Shown here in pieces: positions 6,038 through 13,880 of a stretch of DNA of 29,441 nucleotides. Made by a program: the position numbers and the translations under genes. Position 1 is the first letter of the stretch. The number at the start of each line of letters is the position of its first letter. The stretch comes from a virus, in the IMG/VR virus record IMGVR_UViG_3300048064_000115, positions 1-29,441 of that record. One strand, given 5' to 3'. The notes below the pieces were generated by a model. The model was not told the origin of the DNA and made no database searches. It worked only from the letters and a program-made list of their open reading frames with translations.

Positions 6038-9000
6038 ATGGCACTCAATCTATCCACACTGACCAGCCCAGCGACATCTGGTGACGTTCTAGCAGAAGCC
6101 CTGACGACCGCTGATTTCCTTGAGCCAGTTCCGGTTCTTCGCAACTTGGCTCGGGGTTCACAAAAGGGCGGCGATGCGAAACAAGACGTGGCCCTAAACC
6201 AGCCTAAAGCGTTGCCGCTCATCAAGAATCCACAGGGCAAACTTGGTGGTTATCTTTATATCCCGAACGTCTCAGGAAACTACGCGACTGGGCCGAGTGT
6301 TACCATTGGCTCCAACCAGACTTGGGAAGCTGAAGTAGACATGGTGATTACTCAGTTTGGAAACTTCATTCAGCCAATGGGCGGGGGGCCGTATTTTACC
6401 GGTTTCGGATTGCTGTTATACGCAGACGGGTCAATGAGGCTCTTCTCAAAACATTGGGCCGCGCAGCAATCGATAACGGGTATTACACTAAACAAGCCTT
6501 TCAATTTAAAATACGGGCACGACGGAACTGACCTTTATGCTAATATCGATGGGAACAGAGTTTACACAACCGTCGCTCCAAGCCAATCAAGTTCAATTAC
6601 TCATACCCTTGAGATTGCTCAACAAGCATTGACGCACGCTGGCAACTACGCGATTCAAAAGGCCAAGCTCACGGTCAACAATGCGGTCGTCTTCGATTGT
6701 GATTTCAACGGTTCAACGAGCATTAGGCACGGTGACACCAAGTTCCAATGCGCGACTGGCCAGATTGTTACAATCAACCAAGACTCAAGCTCATCGAACG
6801 ATGTGGCCACCATTATTAAAAAAAGCGTCTTACGCTTCGATGGTGTAAACGACAATCTCAAAGGATTGCTTGGGACAACAGTGACAGAAGGGTATGCGTT
6901 CTTGACCTTTAGTGTCCTCGGGGGAGGCGGCGAGCAATTCGCAACCTGCTTTGGATTAAACTCCACCGGAGGTTCTACAATTTCAACTGACGGTTATGCG
7001 ATTACTCACAGAAACTCAGAGCGACTACAGTCTTTTAATTCAAACGTTGCGCTTGACCACACAGGATTGTTTGATGATTCAAATCGTGATATTCTTCACG
7101 AAGTAAAATTTAAGTCTGGTTCTCAAATCTCAAAGATTAACAACGCCGACCTGCTTTCTTCTAGCGCAACTACAACAATAAACTCGGAAGAGTTTAGTAT
7201 AGCCGAGCGAGTTACTAATGGACTTAACACAGCCATCGACCTAGAGTTCCTTGCGCTCTTCCCTGCGACCATCACCGACGCCCAAGCTGACTCAGTTCGT
7301 AATTATATTAATAATAGGAACAACGTGTTCGACCTAAAGGACGGCTTTGGGTATTACTTCTACGATGCCACCAAGGCCCCAGTCGGCCCGATAACAACAG
7401 GCTCGGCCTCATGGAACGGACGTATCGTAGGCAGCGACAATGGCGACTCTGACCGCTATGCGACACAAGGCACAACCAACGATGCCCCAGTGTCTGACGG
7501 CTATGTTGTTACCTTCGCAGACAACAGCGACCACCTAGATATTCCATCGACAACCCAAGCTGGCTGGCAGGTCGTAGGGACGAGCCTCGGAACCTTTGTG
7601 TATCGCGTGGATTCCGATGCGGTCACTGAGATTAATCTTTTGGGTAACTTAGGTAACGCAACGTATCGCAAAGCTGGTGATTTGTATGGTGTTATCTTGT
7701 TGCCCGAAAGTGCGACTGGTGCCGACATCGAAGACGCTCGCAAACTTTTGATTGACCGAGGCGCGGCAGATGGTGCATTTGCTGGCTCTCTTTTTGCAGC
7801 TTGGTATGGTCGCGCTGACATTGTAAATTTTAAACATGTAAACACGAGTAGCGTAACGGCAGCTCATTTCGCTTGGTATTCTTGTAACAGCCTCAACGAA
7901 TTTCCTGCGTTAGATTTAAGTAACTCAAATCGGTTTGAATCCTCATGGCAAGGCTGCTCTGCCCTAACGTCATTCCCGGCGGGCGCAAAGCTAGGCACGA
8001 GCGCGTCCAATGTGAACTTTACGAGCGCATTCCAGTCTAGCGGACTCACGAGTTTTCCTGCTCTTGACCTTAGCACCGGCACCAACTTTGCAAGCGCATT
8101 TCAAAGCAGTGACCTCGCGTCATTTCCGGCTGGAATTAACATGAGCAATGGGACTAACTTCGCGAACACATGGCGCGATACAGATATTGTAGAATTCCCG
8201 CTCCTTAACTTAGACAAGTCATCAGTATTTTTAGGGGCTTGGAGGTTCAACAATCTTATGACAACATTCCCCGCTGGATTTTTTGACACTTGGAATCCGG
8301 GGTCCATGAACAACTTTGTTTTCAATGACACATGGGCGGGCTGCACGGCTTTAACTGCTCAATCGGTAGAGAACATTCTTGTGTCCATCGACGCCTCCGG
8401 CCAATACGCGACTTCCAACGGTGCATCTGGTTCTAGTGCCATCACTGACACGGGGATAGACATCAGCTACAATGTATCCACTGGTTCACTCAGTGCCGCG
8501 ACGGACGCCGCAATCGACAGTCTAATCGGCAAAGGCTGGCAAGTGTTTATCAACGGAGTCTTGACGGTTCCTGCCATCAATAACATCCTAGTCTTGTCAC
8601 CCGCAGCCGCTTACAGTCTCCGCTCGTTTGACTCTAATGATGACCCGAATGTTGTTAATGTTCGCCGTTCAAACGACAACGCGACCAGCGACTTCACGGC
8701 ATCCGAGGTTAGCGATGGGACGCTTGTGGCTTTCGTAGGCGCAGGAAACGACGGCCTCGTCACCACATGGTATGACCAAGGTGGCACTAACCACGCAAAC
8801 CAAATTATTGCCTCAAGACAACCTAAGATTGTCAATGGTGGCGCGTTGGTTACTGAGGGTGGTCTGGCTGCACTCGACTTTGATGGGAGCAATGATTACT
8901 TGAAGATGACCAGCAATGTCTTTGCAGAAAATCTTGAGGTAGCGATTGTTAACCACCTTCAAGATGGTAGCTCTTCAAACCCACGACTCATTACTCTTTC

Positions 9001-9394
9001 TAACGGGACCGACGACAACTTTATGGTCTTACATCAGAAATCAACTGATTATTTATTATTAAGATGTCACTCTAGTGAAGGAGGCGCTACTACCTCAAGT
9101 CGGTTCGGTGCTGCTGGTGTAATTGATGATTATAATTTAATTTATGCTACTTCTAAGTTGTCATCAGATTCTTATACTTGCTCTGTGGACGGGGTGTCTC
9201 AATCGGAAGTAGCAGGACCTGCGGTCGGCTCGGGTAGTTATTCGATTTCCACAATAGGTGTGCGGTCTGACATATTCTCGGGCAGCTATATAACCGGAAC
9301 AATCCAAGAGGTTATCGTCTATGACACCGACCAGTCCGCCAACCGCCTAGGCATTGCGGCTAACATCAACGACCACTTCGACATCTACAGCTAA
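6038..9394 (+). CDS. Large multi-domain adhesin (LamG, leucine-rich repeats, arabinofuranosidase-like)
   Basis: An 1118-residue, probably virion-bound receptor-binding protein. After an N-terminal segment (1-75) there is a LamG-like jelly roll (about 76-230) and a second one starting at LRFDGVNDN (about 267-430). Residues 595-790 hold degenerate BspA-type leucine-rich repeats with the pattern SFPALDLS..TNFASAFQSS. The C-terminus (about 853-1118) has AAYSLRSFD, VVNVRRSNDNATSDF, LVTTWYDQGG and ALDFDGSNDYL. That order is typical of phage tail domains resembling the alpha-L-arabinofuranosidase B catalytic fold; I see no proof of catalysis. The start is 3 bases after the spike gene stop, and the stop overlaps the next ATG (TAATG). 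Confidence 0.8.
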   Translation: MALNLSTLTSPATSGDVLAEALTTADFLEPVPVLRNLARGSQKGGDAKQDVALNQPKALPLIKNPQGKLGGYLYIPNVSGNYATGPSVTIGSNQTWEAEVDMVITQFGNFIQPMGGGPYFTGFGLLLYADGSMRLFSKHWAAQQSITGITLNKPFNLKYGHDGTDLYANIDGNRVYTTVAPSQSSSITHTLEIAQQALTHAGNYAIQKAKLTVNNAVVFDCDFNGSTSIRHGDTKFQCATGQIVTINQDSSSSNDVATIIKKSVLRFDGVNDNLKGLLGTTVTEGYAFLTFSVLGGGGEQFATCFGLNSTGGSTISTDGYAITHRNSERLQSFNSNVALDHTGLFDDSNRDILHEVKFKSGSQISKINNADLLSSSATTTINSEEFSIAERVTNGLNTAIDLEFLALFPATITDAQADSVRNYINNRNNVFDLKDGFGYYFYDATKAPVGPITTGSASWNGRIVGSDNGDSDRYATQGTTNDAPVSDGYVVTFADNSDHLDIPSTTQAGWQVVGTSLGTFVYRVDSDAVTEINLLGNLGNATYRKAGDLYGVILLPESATGADIEDARKLLIDRGAADGAFAGSLFAAWYGRADIVNFKHVNTSSVTAAHFAWYSCNSLNEFPALDLSNSNRFESSWQGCSALTSFPAGAKLGTSASNVNFTSAFQSSGLTSFPALDLSTGTNFASAFQSSDLASFPAGINMSNGTNFANTWRDTDIVEFPLLNLDKSSVFLGAWRFNNLMTTFPAGFFDTWNPGSMNNFVFNDTWAGCTALTAQSVENILVSIDASGQYATSNGASGSSAITDTGIDISYNVSTGSLSAATDAAIDSLIGKGWQVFINGVLTVPAINNILVLSPAAAYSLRSFDSNDDPNVVNVRRSNDNATSDFTASEVSDGTLVAFVGAGNDGLVTTWYDQGGTNHANQIIASRQPKIVNGGALVTEGGLAALDFDGSNDYLKMTSNVFAENLEVAIVNHLQDGSSSNPRLITLSNGTDDNFMVLHQKSTDYLLLRCHSSEGGATTSSRFGAAGVIDDYNLIYATSKLSSDSYTCSVDGVSQSEVAGPAVGSGSYSISTIGVRSDIFSGSYITGTIQEVIVYDTDQSANRLGIAANINDHFDIYS

Positions 9395-9630
9395 TGTATT
9401 ATACATCACAAGACAAAGAGACACTTGACGCTTACAACGCAAAGATTGTTACTGGCGAAAACTACGATGGCACTACAACAGTCCTGTGGGCTAATGTGGT
9501 TGAGCATCACGAAGGTGGTATGTTTGCAATTCTTAAGCACAACGGTTACCAGCTCATCGACGGCGAAGAGGACGCACCTACGGTTGATAACATCTCTGAT
9601 TTCTTTCCACCACTTGAGGAACTAAACTAA
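9394..9630 (+). CDS. Small acidic hypothetical protein after the adhesin (1 of 3)
   Basis: A 78-residue acidic protein, coupled to the adhesin by a TAATG overlap and to the next gene in the same way. Recognisable stretches are YTSQDKETLDAYNAK and a C-terminal DFFPPLEEL. There are no membrane segments or known motifs. Small genes placed after large fibre genes often encode chaperones or fibre accessory proteins, which is the best guess here. The +1 frame (9425-9625) is also open but lacks independent support. Confidence 0.7.
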   Translation: MYYTSQDKETLDAYNAKIVTGENYDGTTTVLWANVVEHHEGGMFAILKHNGYQLIDGEEDAPTVDNISDFFPPLEELN

Positions 9631-9953
9631 TGAACGACGAAACCCATCGCTTCTTCCGCTTCAGCAACGAGGCATCTTATGACACTTTGACAGCCGCTGG
9701 TAACACCGCAAGGAACCTACCAGACGAACAAAGTGAACGCTGGCTTGCTCTTTGGGATAAGACTTTCTTAGACCCTGAGACCAACAGCGATAGGTTATAT
9801 TGTGTTAAACGCAGTGGCATCCTTGAGTCCGATAACTTTGACCTAGAGGGCATTGAGGAAATCAACCTTGAGACCTACCTACAACGCCTAAGCTGGGAGC
9901 CACCTGTCGAAGAAGACCTAGAGCTTCTCGACGAACTTGAACTGATAGACTAA
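9630..9953 (+). CDS. Small acidic hypothetical protein after the adhesin (2 of 3)
   Basis: A 107-residue, strongly acidic protein (the C-terminus is EEDLELLDELELID). The N-terminal part has THRFFRFSNEASYDTLTAAG and a tryptophan-rich ERWLALWDKTF. A weak GAGGAA lies about 10 bases upstream of the ATG. It overlaps both neighbours by one base (TAATG), so the three small genes form a tightly coupled unit with the adhesin. A fibre-assembly or accessory role is inferred from position only. Confidence 0.7.
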   Translation: MNDETHRFFRFSNEASYDTLTAAGNTARNLPDEQSERWLALWDKTFLDPETNSDRLYCVKRSGILESDNFDLEGIEEINLETYLQRLSWEPPVEEDLELLDELELID

Positions 9954-10291
9954 TGGACGAACAACAAGAACCACTCACAGACATTGAGCAATCCCGCGCT
10001 GACACTGGGTTTCGTTATTACGTCGTCAAGCCAGACGAACTCTACACGGGACTTGTTGCAGCCGTAGACTCTGACCGGGGCTATCCTAACAAACAAGGCA
10101 CTACGCTCACCGGACTTCCACCTGTTGCTAACCTGGCAGAAGCTACCGACGGCAGTGGACGACTTATAGCCATCGACTGCTGGCGCTTTACATCCAACGA
10201 CGACGCTATGCTTGAAGATGCCGAGGGTGTGCAGGAGTTAACCCAACTAGAATTTTTATCAATCAAACCTCAACCCGAGGAACTACTTTAA
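9953..10291 (+). CDS. Small acidic hypothetical protein after the adhesin (3 of 3)
   Basis: A 112-residue acidic protein, the last of three coupled small genes. Visible segments are FRYYVVKPDELYTGLVAAVD, a central TTLTGLPPVANL and a C-terminal LEFLSIKPQPEELL. The shared ending of short hydrophobic and PP/EEL tails in the first and third proteins hints at related roles, but the alignment is too weak to call them paralogues. The portal gene follows after a 12-base TAACAATAACAC-type leader. Confidence 0.7.
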   Translation: MDEQQEPLTDIEQSRADTGFRYYVVKPDELYTGLVAAVDSDRGYPNKQGTTLTGLPPVANLAEATDGSGRLIAIDCWRFTSNDDAMLEDAEGVQELTQLEFLSIKPQPEELL

Positions 10292-10303
10292 CAACAATAA
10301 CAC

Positions 10304-11857
10304 ATGCACGTCGAGACAGCACAGCAACTCTATACCACCCTAGAAGGCGCACGGTATTCCTACCTTGACCGAGGACGGGCCTGTTCAAAGCTGACGCTTC
10401 CTTATGTTATGCCTGAGGAGGGCTTCGGTCCCCACAGTCGCCTAGAGACACCTTTCAGTGGCGTCGGTTCCCGTGGTGTTAACAATCTTGCCTCTAAGCT
10501 GTTGCTTGCGTTGTTGCCTCCTAACTCACCTTTCTTTAGATTCCAAGCCAACGAAAAGAAGCTTGCCGAGGACGAGACTCCACCTGAGTTAATGAGTGAG
10601 ATCGAAGCATCTCTCCAAGCCCTTGAGGAGCTAGTGATGGATGAGGTTACCCGAGGTGCATACCGGGTTGCTCTTCACGAAGCCCTTAAGCATCTCATCA
10701 TCACCGGTAACGCTTTGTTATATCTACCGGATGAAGGAGGACTCCGAGTCTTTCACCTCGACCGCTTTGTTGTCCAGCGTGACCCTATGGGTAATTTGTT
10801 ATCTGTGGCCACCAAGGAGTCTGTTGCATTCAGCACTCTTTCGGAGGAGATACGCCAACGACTTCAACAACAAGATCCGAACCTTGCCGAAAGTGACGCT
10901 AAGGTGGACTTGTTTACCTCTTGTAAAAGGAACGCCAAACACTGGGTGATCACTCAGGATGTTAATGGTGTAGATATTCCGTATGCTGGTGGTAAGGTAA
11001 CAATGGACCGCAACCCATTCATCCCTTTAAGACTTTCTAGGATTGACGGTGAAGCTTACGGACGTGGGTTCGTTGAGGAATACCTCGGTGACATCCAGAG
11101 TCTCGAAGCGTTGACCCGTGCTATTGTCGAGGGATCGGCTGCTGCTGCTAAGGTTCTCTTTCTTGTTAACCCTAATGGCACCACAAGAGCCCGGACGTTA
11201 GCTGAAAGCCCCAACGGTGCGATTGTCCAAGGCAACGCCGCTGATGTTAACACTCTCCAGCTAGATAAGTTCAACGACTTTAGGACAGCCCAGGTTACCA
11301 TGGAAGCAATCAAGGACCGCCTTGGTGCTGCCTTCTTGTTGACCTCAGGTGTAGTCCGACAGGCCGAGCGTGTGACAGCCGAAGAGATCCGTATGTTATC
11401 CCAAGAGCTTGAGGCTTCCCTAGGTGGTCTTTACTCGCTCCTTGCTGCTGAGATGCAATTACCATTGGTGAAACGCATCATGTCAGTCATGCAAAAGAAG
11501 AAGATGTTACCTAAGCTTCCTAAGGACTTGGTGAAGCCAGTTATTGTTACCGGGGTAGAGGCCCTTGGTAGAGGTAACGATCTTTCTAAATTAGATTTAT
11601 TCCTTGCCGGTGCTGCTCAGGTCGTAGGACCAGAAGCTATCGGCCAGTTTGTTAATGTTGAAGACTACTTTAAGCGTCGTGCAACTGCTCTCGGTATCAA
11701 GACCGAAGGACTCATCAAGAGCGCCGAGCAGATGCAACAAGAAGCACAGATGCAACAGATGCAAGCTATGACTGAGAAGCTAGGACCAGCCGGTATTAAA
11801 GCCTTGAACGATCAGGCGTTGGCGGGTAACATGCCATCAGTCGAACCACAAGAATAA
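10304..11857 (+). CDS. Portal (head-tail connector) protein, T7 gp8-like
   Basis: A 517-residue portal protein (T7 gp8 has 536). The family forms the dodecameric ring through which DNA enters and leaves the capsid and nucleates head assembly. Diagnostic segments are RGRACSKLTLPYVMPEEG (about 25-42), FSGVGSRGVNNLASKLLLALLPP (two pieces, about 50-72), FVVQRDP, GEAYGRGFVEEYLGDI (about 246-261) and RVTAEEIRMLSQELEASLGGLYS (about 360-382). The C-terminus is Met/Gln-rich, as usual. The start has no Shine-Dalgarno sequence, only TAACAACAATAACAC. The scaffold gene follows after 2 bases. Confidence 0.95.
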   Translation: MHVETAQQLYTTLEGARYSYLDRGRACSKLTLPYVMPEEGFGPHSRLETPFSGVGSRGVNNLASKLLLALLPPNSPFFRFQANEKKLAEDETPPELMSEIEASLQALEELVMDEVTRGAYRVALHEALKHLIITGNALLYLPDEGGLRVFHLDRFVVQRDPMGNLLSVATKESVAFSTLSEEIRQRLQQQDPNLAESDAKVDLFTSCKRNAKHWVITQDVNGVDIPYAGGKVTMDRNPFIPLRLSRIDGEAYGRGFVEEYLGDIQSLEALTRAIVEGSAAAAKVLFLVNPNGTTRARTLAESPNGAIVQGNAADVNTLQLDKFNDFRTAQVTMEAIKDRLGAAFLLTSGVVRQAERVTAEEIRMLSQELEASLGGLYSLLAAEMQLPLVKRIMSVMQKKKMLPKLPKDLVKPVIVTGVEALGRGNDLSKLDLFLAGAAQVVGPEAIGQFVNVEDYFKRRATALGIKTEGLIKSAEQMQQEAQMQQMQAMTEKLGPAGIKALNDQALAGNMPSVEPQE

Positions 11858-11859
11858 AT

Positions 11860-12624
11860 ATGGAAAGCGTTACATTTAGCGAACCCACAGAACAGGAGAA
11901 TATGTCTCTTGAAGAACAGGCTGCTATGCAAGATGAGCAAGCCAAAGAACAACAGCCCGAAACGGCTGAAGCAACTCCACAAGACCGCCCTGAGTGGTTA
12001 CCGGAGAAGTTTGATAACCCGGAGGCTTTAGCAGACGCTTACAGCAACCTCGAAAAGCAGTTCCACGAGAACAAAGCCGAGCCATCCGAGACCGAAGAAG
12101 ACAACGCCACGAGCGAACCAGAGGTAACCAACACTGCTGTCACCAGCGCCTCCGAAGAATACTTCGAGACCGGTGAGCTATCCGAGGAGACCTATAAGTC
12201 CCTTGAGGCTAACGGCATCCCTAAGGAGATGGTTGATATGTATGTTAACGGCTACGAAGCCGTGGCTAACCAACAACAACAAACCTTGATGAAGGAGGCC
12301 GGAGGCGCTGAGAACTACGAGGCTATGTCCGAGTGGGCAGCAACAGCTTTAACAGACCAAGAACAAGAGGTGTATAACAACACTGTCGAGTCAGGGGATG
12401 TTAACGCAGCAACTATGGCTATCCGTGGTCTCTATGCTCGCTTTCAGTCGGACGGTGGAACACCTGTTTCTCTTGTCCAAGGCGACACCTCGGGAACAGC
12501 CGGGGCATTGCCCTTTAGCTCCTCTAAGGAGATGACGATTGCTATGCAAGACCCGCGCTATAGTTACGATAACAAATACCGGGAGCAAGTCTCACAACGA
12601 CTATCAGTCACAACCGCATTCTAA
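11860..12624 (+). CDS. Scaffolding (capsid assembly) protein, T7 gp9-like
   Basis: A 254-residue acidic protein rich in Glu, Gln and Ala with no Cys. It lies between portal and capsid genes as T7 gp9 does (307 residues). Family landmarks are DRPEWLPEKFDNPEALADAYSNLEKQ (two pieces, about 42-67) and a C-terminal region ending DPRYSYDNKYREQVSQRL, which is the capsid-interacting end in this family. It acts inside the prohead and leaves before DNA packaging. A later ATG at 11902 would give a shorter form; the first ATG, 2 bases after the portal stop, is preferred. Confidence 0.9.
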   Translation: MESVTFSEPTEQENMSLEEQAAMQDEQAKEQQPETAEATPQDRPEWLPEKFDNPEALADAYSNLEKQFHENKAEPSETEEDNATSEPEVTNTAVTSASEEYFETGELSEETYKSLEANGIPKEMVDMYVNGYEAVANQQQQTLMKEAGGAENYEAMSEWAATALTDQEQEVYNNTVESGDVNAATMAIRGLYARFQSDGGTPVSLVQGDTSGTAGALPFSSSKEMTIAMQDPRYSYDNKYREQVSQRLSVTTAF

Positions 12625-12626
12625 TT

Positions 12627-12815
12627 ATGTCAGCTATTATTACTTACATCCTCGACAACAAAACTGAACTCCTCAGTGCCATCTCTATGGTCATTGCCGC
12701 TTGTTCCGCTATCGCCGCTCTTACACCTACACCTGTCGATGACGGGTTGGTCAAGAAGCTTTACAAGGTTGTCGATTTCCTTGCACTTAACATTGGTCGT
12801 GCCAAACAAAAATAA
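12627..12815 (+). CDS. Small membrane protein, conserved-type phage protein
   Basis: A 62-residue protein with one hydrophobic segment (about residues 16-33, LSAISMVIAACSAIAALTP) followed by a PTPVDDGLVKKLYKVVDFLALNIGRAK tail. Proteins with the TPTP..D and D.LALN.G.AK pattern are common next to the scaffold or capsid genes of tailed phages. They are usually called hypothetical and sometimes holin-like. One transmembrane helix and a basic C-terminus fit a membrane role, but holin activity cannot be asserted. The start is 2 bases after the scaffold stop, without a Shine-Dalgarno sequence. Confidence 0.75.
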   Translation: MSAIITYILDNKTELLSAISMVIAACSAIAALTPTPVDDGLVKKLYKVVDFLALNIGRAKQK

Positions 12816-12840
12816 CAACATTTAAACACACACGCACCAC

Positions 12841-13176
12841 ATGTCTGTGTCTCTGCTAGTCAAGTTACTTATATCGTTTCCTCGGTTAGCAGAGGCATTT
12901 CGTGGTCTTATGGAAGCCTATGAAGAGAAACTATATGTTGAGCGTCACAGCAACATGCGTGATGTTATTGATGAGTGGATGCACTCCGACTCTTCGTCCG
13001 ACAAAGCTCCCTTACTTTTTAGAGAAGGCCAGAGAGCAGACGTGGACAACGGACCAGAAGCAGACGGTGGGGGAGATGTTACATTACATCAACGACCTAG
13101 AGAACAACCAACATGCCCGCTAAACGAAAAGGATTGTCCCTTCGCAAAGAACACAAGTCAGACAAAGGAGGCTTAA
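12841..13176 (+). CDS. Hypothetical protein, outer member of a nested gene pair (i-spanin-like position)
   Basis: A 111-residue reading frame. The first 50 residues look genuine: an amphipathic hydrophobic start (SLLVKLLISFPRLAEAFRGL) and a charged helix (EERHSN-type, ending MRDVIDEWM). The last 60 residues are disordered-looking, charged and glycine/proline-rich, and they are co-encoded with the lipoprotein at 12920-13123 in the +1 frame, which has the more natural codon use there. A short gene carrying a nested lipoprotein gene is the layout of Rz/Rz1 spanins, but a clear N-terminal membrane helix is lacking, so i-spanin is only a possibility. Confidence 0.55.
   Translation: MSVSLLVKLLISFPRLAEAFRGLMEAYEEKLYVERHSNMRDVIDEWMHSDSSSDKAPLLFREGQRADVDNGPEADGGGDVTLHQRPREQPTCPLNEKDCPFAKNTSQTKEA
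12920..13123 (+). CDS. Small lipoprotein nested in another frame (o-spanin/Rz1-like candidate)
   Basis: A 67-residue protein with a textbook lipoprotein signal: a basic n-region MKRN, a hydrophobic stretch and a lipobox LMSGC with the lipidated Cys at 21. The mature part is about 47 residues (TPTLRPTKLPYFLEKA, then a QTVGEMLHYINDLENN helix). It is encoded in the +1 frame fully inside the 12841-13176 gene, and its end overlaps the next gene by 11 bases. Nested small lipoproteins in lytic phages are typically o-spanins that fuse the outer and inner membranes at lysis, which would mean a Gram-negative host. A GTG at 12902 and an ATG at 12935 are alternative starts. Confidence 0.65.
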   Translation: MKRNYMLSVTATCVMLLMSGCTPTLRPTKLPYFLEKAREQTWTTDQKQTVGEMLHYINDLENNQHAR

Positions 13177-13364
13177 CAGAAAAAGGGCGCAAGTATTACA
13201 ACCGAAAGACAGGTAGTAACTTAAAGAAACCGCAACCAGAGGGAGGCCCGAGGAAGCGGTCTTTTTGTGCGCGTAGTCTAGGTATTTTAAAAAAACACAA
13301 CATAAGCTGTTCAAAGACTCCCGACAAGAGAGCATGTAAAGCCCGTAGAAGGTGGAAATGCTGA
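13113..13364 (+). CDS. Small basic Cys-containing conserved phage protein
   Basis: An 83-residue, very basic protein of a type frequent in marine phages. The signature is DKGGLTEKGRKYYNRKTGSNLK (two pieces, about 17-38), PQPEGGPRKRSFCARSLG (about 40-57) and a C-terminal RACKARRRWKC. Four cysteines (52, 66, 75, 83) could bind a metal. I recall such proteins carrying a DUF label (possibly DUF6321), but I am not sure of the number. DNA or RNA binding is plausible from charge. The gene starts inside the end of the lipoprotein gene. Confidence 0.78.
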   Translation: MPAKRKGLSLRKEHKSDKGGLTEKGRKYYNRKTGSNLKKPQPEGGPRKRSFCARSLGILKKHNISCSKTPDKRACKARRRWKC

Positions 13365-13395
13365 ACCCAACCCCAACACTAACAATAATAACACT

Positions 13396-13518
13396 ATGCC
13401 CAAAGTAGGAGATAAGTCGTATCCGTATACCCCCAAAGGTAAGAAAGCAGCTAAGAAAGCCGCCAAGCGGAAGGGGTTGAAGATCATGTCAAAGAAGAAG
13501 AAAGGAAAGGGGACTTGA
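13396..13518 (+). CDS. 40-residue lysine-rich protein
   Basis: A short gene encoding MPKVGDKSYPYTPKGKKAAK followed by more lysine-rich sequence, ending KKKKGKGT. Proteins starting MPKVG..K.PYT..GK..A are common small phage proteins located near capsid genes. About 40 percent of residues are Lys, so DNA association in the capsid is conceivable. The leader is ACACTAACAATAATAACACT, without a Shine-Dalgarno sequence. The stop overlaps the TTG start of the next gene (TTGA). Confidence 0.68.
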   Translation: MPKVGDKSYPYTPKGKKAAKKAAKRKGLKIMSKKKKGKGT

Positions 13519-13841
13519 GGGAAATAAACGAGAACCTCCTGTTAGGAGATGTTATTCAAATAGATTTCCTAGACCACGTGCAAGATGCAACTGATGGTCC
13601 CCTTGAATGCTCAGTCTATGGTTCACTTACGGACATAGGCGATAACTACCTTACTGTTACCTCATGGCACGGCTGTGAAGATAACACAACAACTTTCACC
13701 ATTATTACAAGCTGCATAAGTAGCTTGGTGGTGTTTAAACCAAACGTCATCATAAAGATAGACTCCCCCGAGGCCGACGATGAGACCCACTGCGGTGGAC
13801 AATCAATAGCTCCGAACCCGGTTACGGACACATCCGAATGA
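13515..13841 (+). CDS. Hypothetical acidic protein with a TTG start
   Basis: A 108-residue acidic protein that I do not recognise. The N-terminal half looks like a small beta barrel (LLLGDVIQIDFLDHV, ...CSVYGSLTDIGDNYLTVTSW) and includes several Cys. No ATG occurs in the frame, so translation must begin at TTG (13515), which overlaps the previous stop. This start is preceded by one of the few purine-rich ribosome-binding stretches in the window (AAAGGAAAGGGGAC). The coupling and that site support the unusual start. Confidence 0.62.
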   Translation: MREINENLLLGDVIQIDFLDHVQDATDGPLECSVYGSLTDIGDNYLTVTSWHGCEDNTTTFTIITSCISSLVVFKPNVIIKIDSPEADDETHCGGQSIAPNPVTDTSE

Positions 13842-13880
13842 GGACAACCTTAACAACAACAATTAGAAAAACCAAATATT
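13842..13880 (+). promoter_or_regulatory. A/C-rich leader of the major capsid gene
   Basis: The 39 bases before the most highly expressed gene contain no Shine-Dalgarno sequence. They hold TTAACAACAACAATTAG and then an A-rich stretch to the ATG. CAA-repeat leaders are known to enhance translation by keeping the start site unstructured. The same TAACAA motif precedes several other genes here (10292, 4374, 12816, 18791, 19306). Whether a promoter also lies here cannot be decided. Confidence 0.4.

Noticed and set aside
9425-9625. 66-residue plus-strand frame inside 9394-9630
   Set aside because: It is an overlapping frame rich in Thr, Ser and Leu, without a start signal. The gene at 9394 is coupled by TAATG on both sides.
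13842-13880. Possible T7-type phage promoter before the capsid gene
   Set aside because: I cannot find a shared motif of 20 or so bases between this gap and 771-866 or other gaps; only the TAACAA element recurs. The phage polymerase is not in the window to suggest a consensus.
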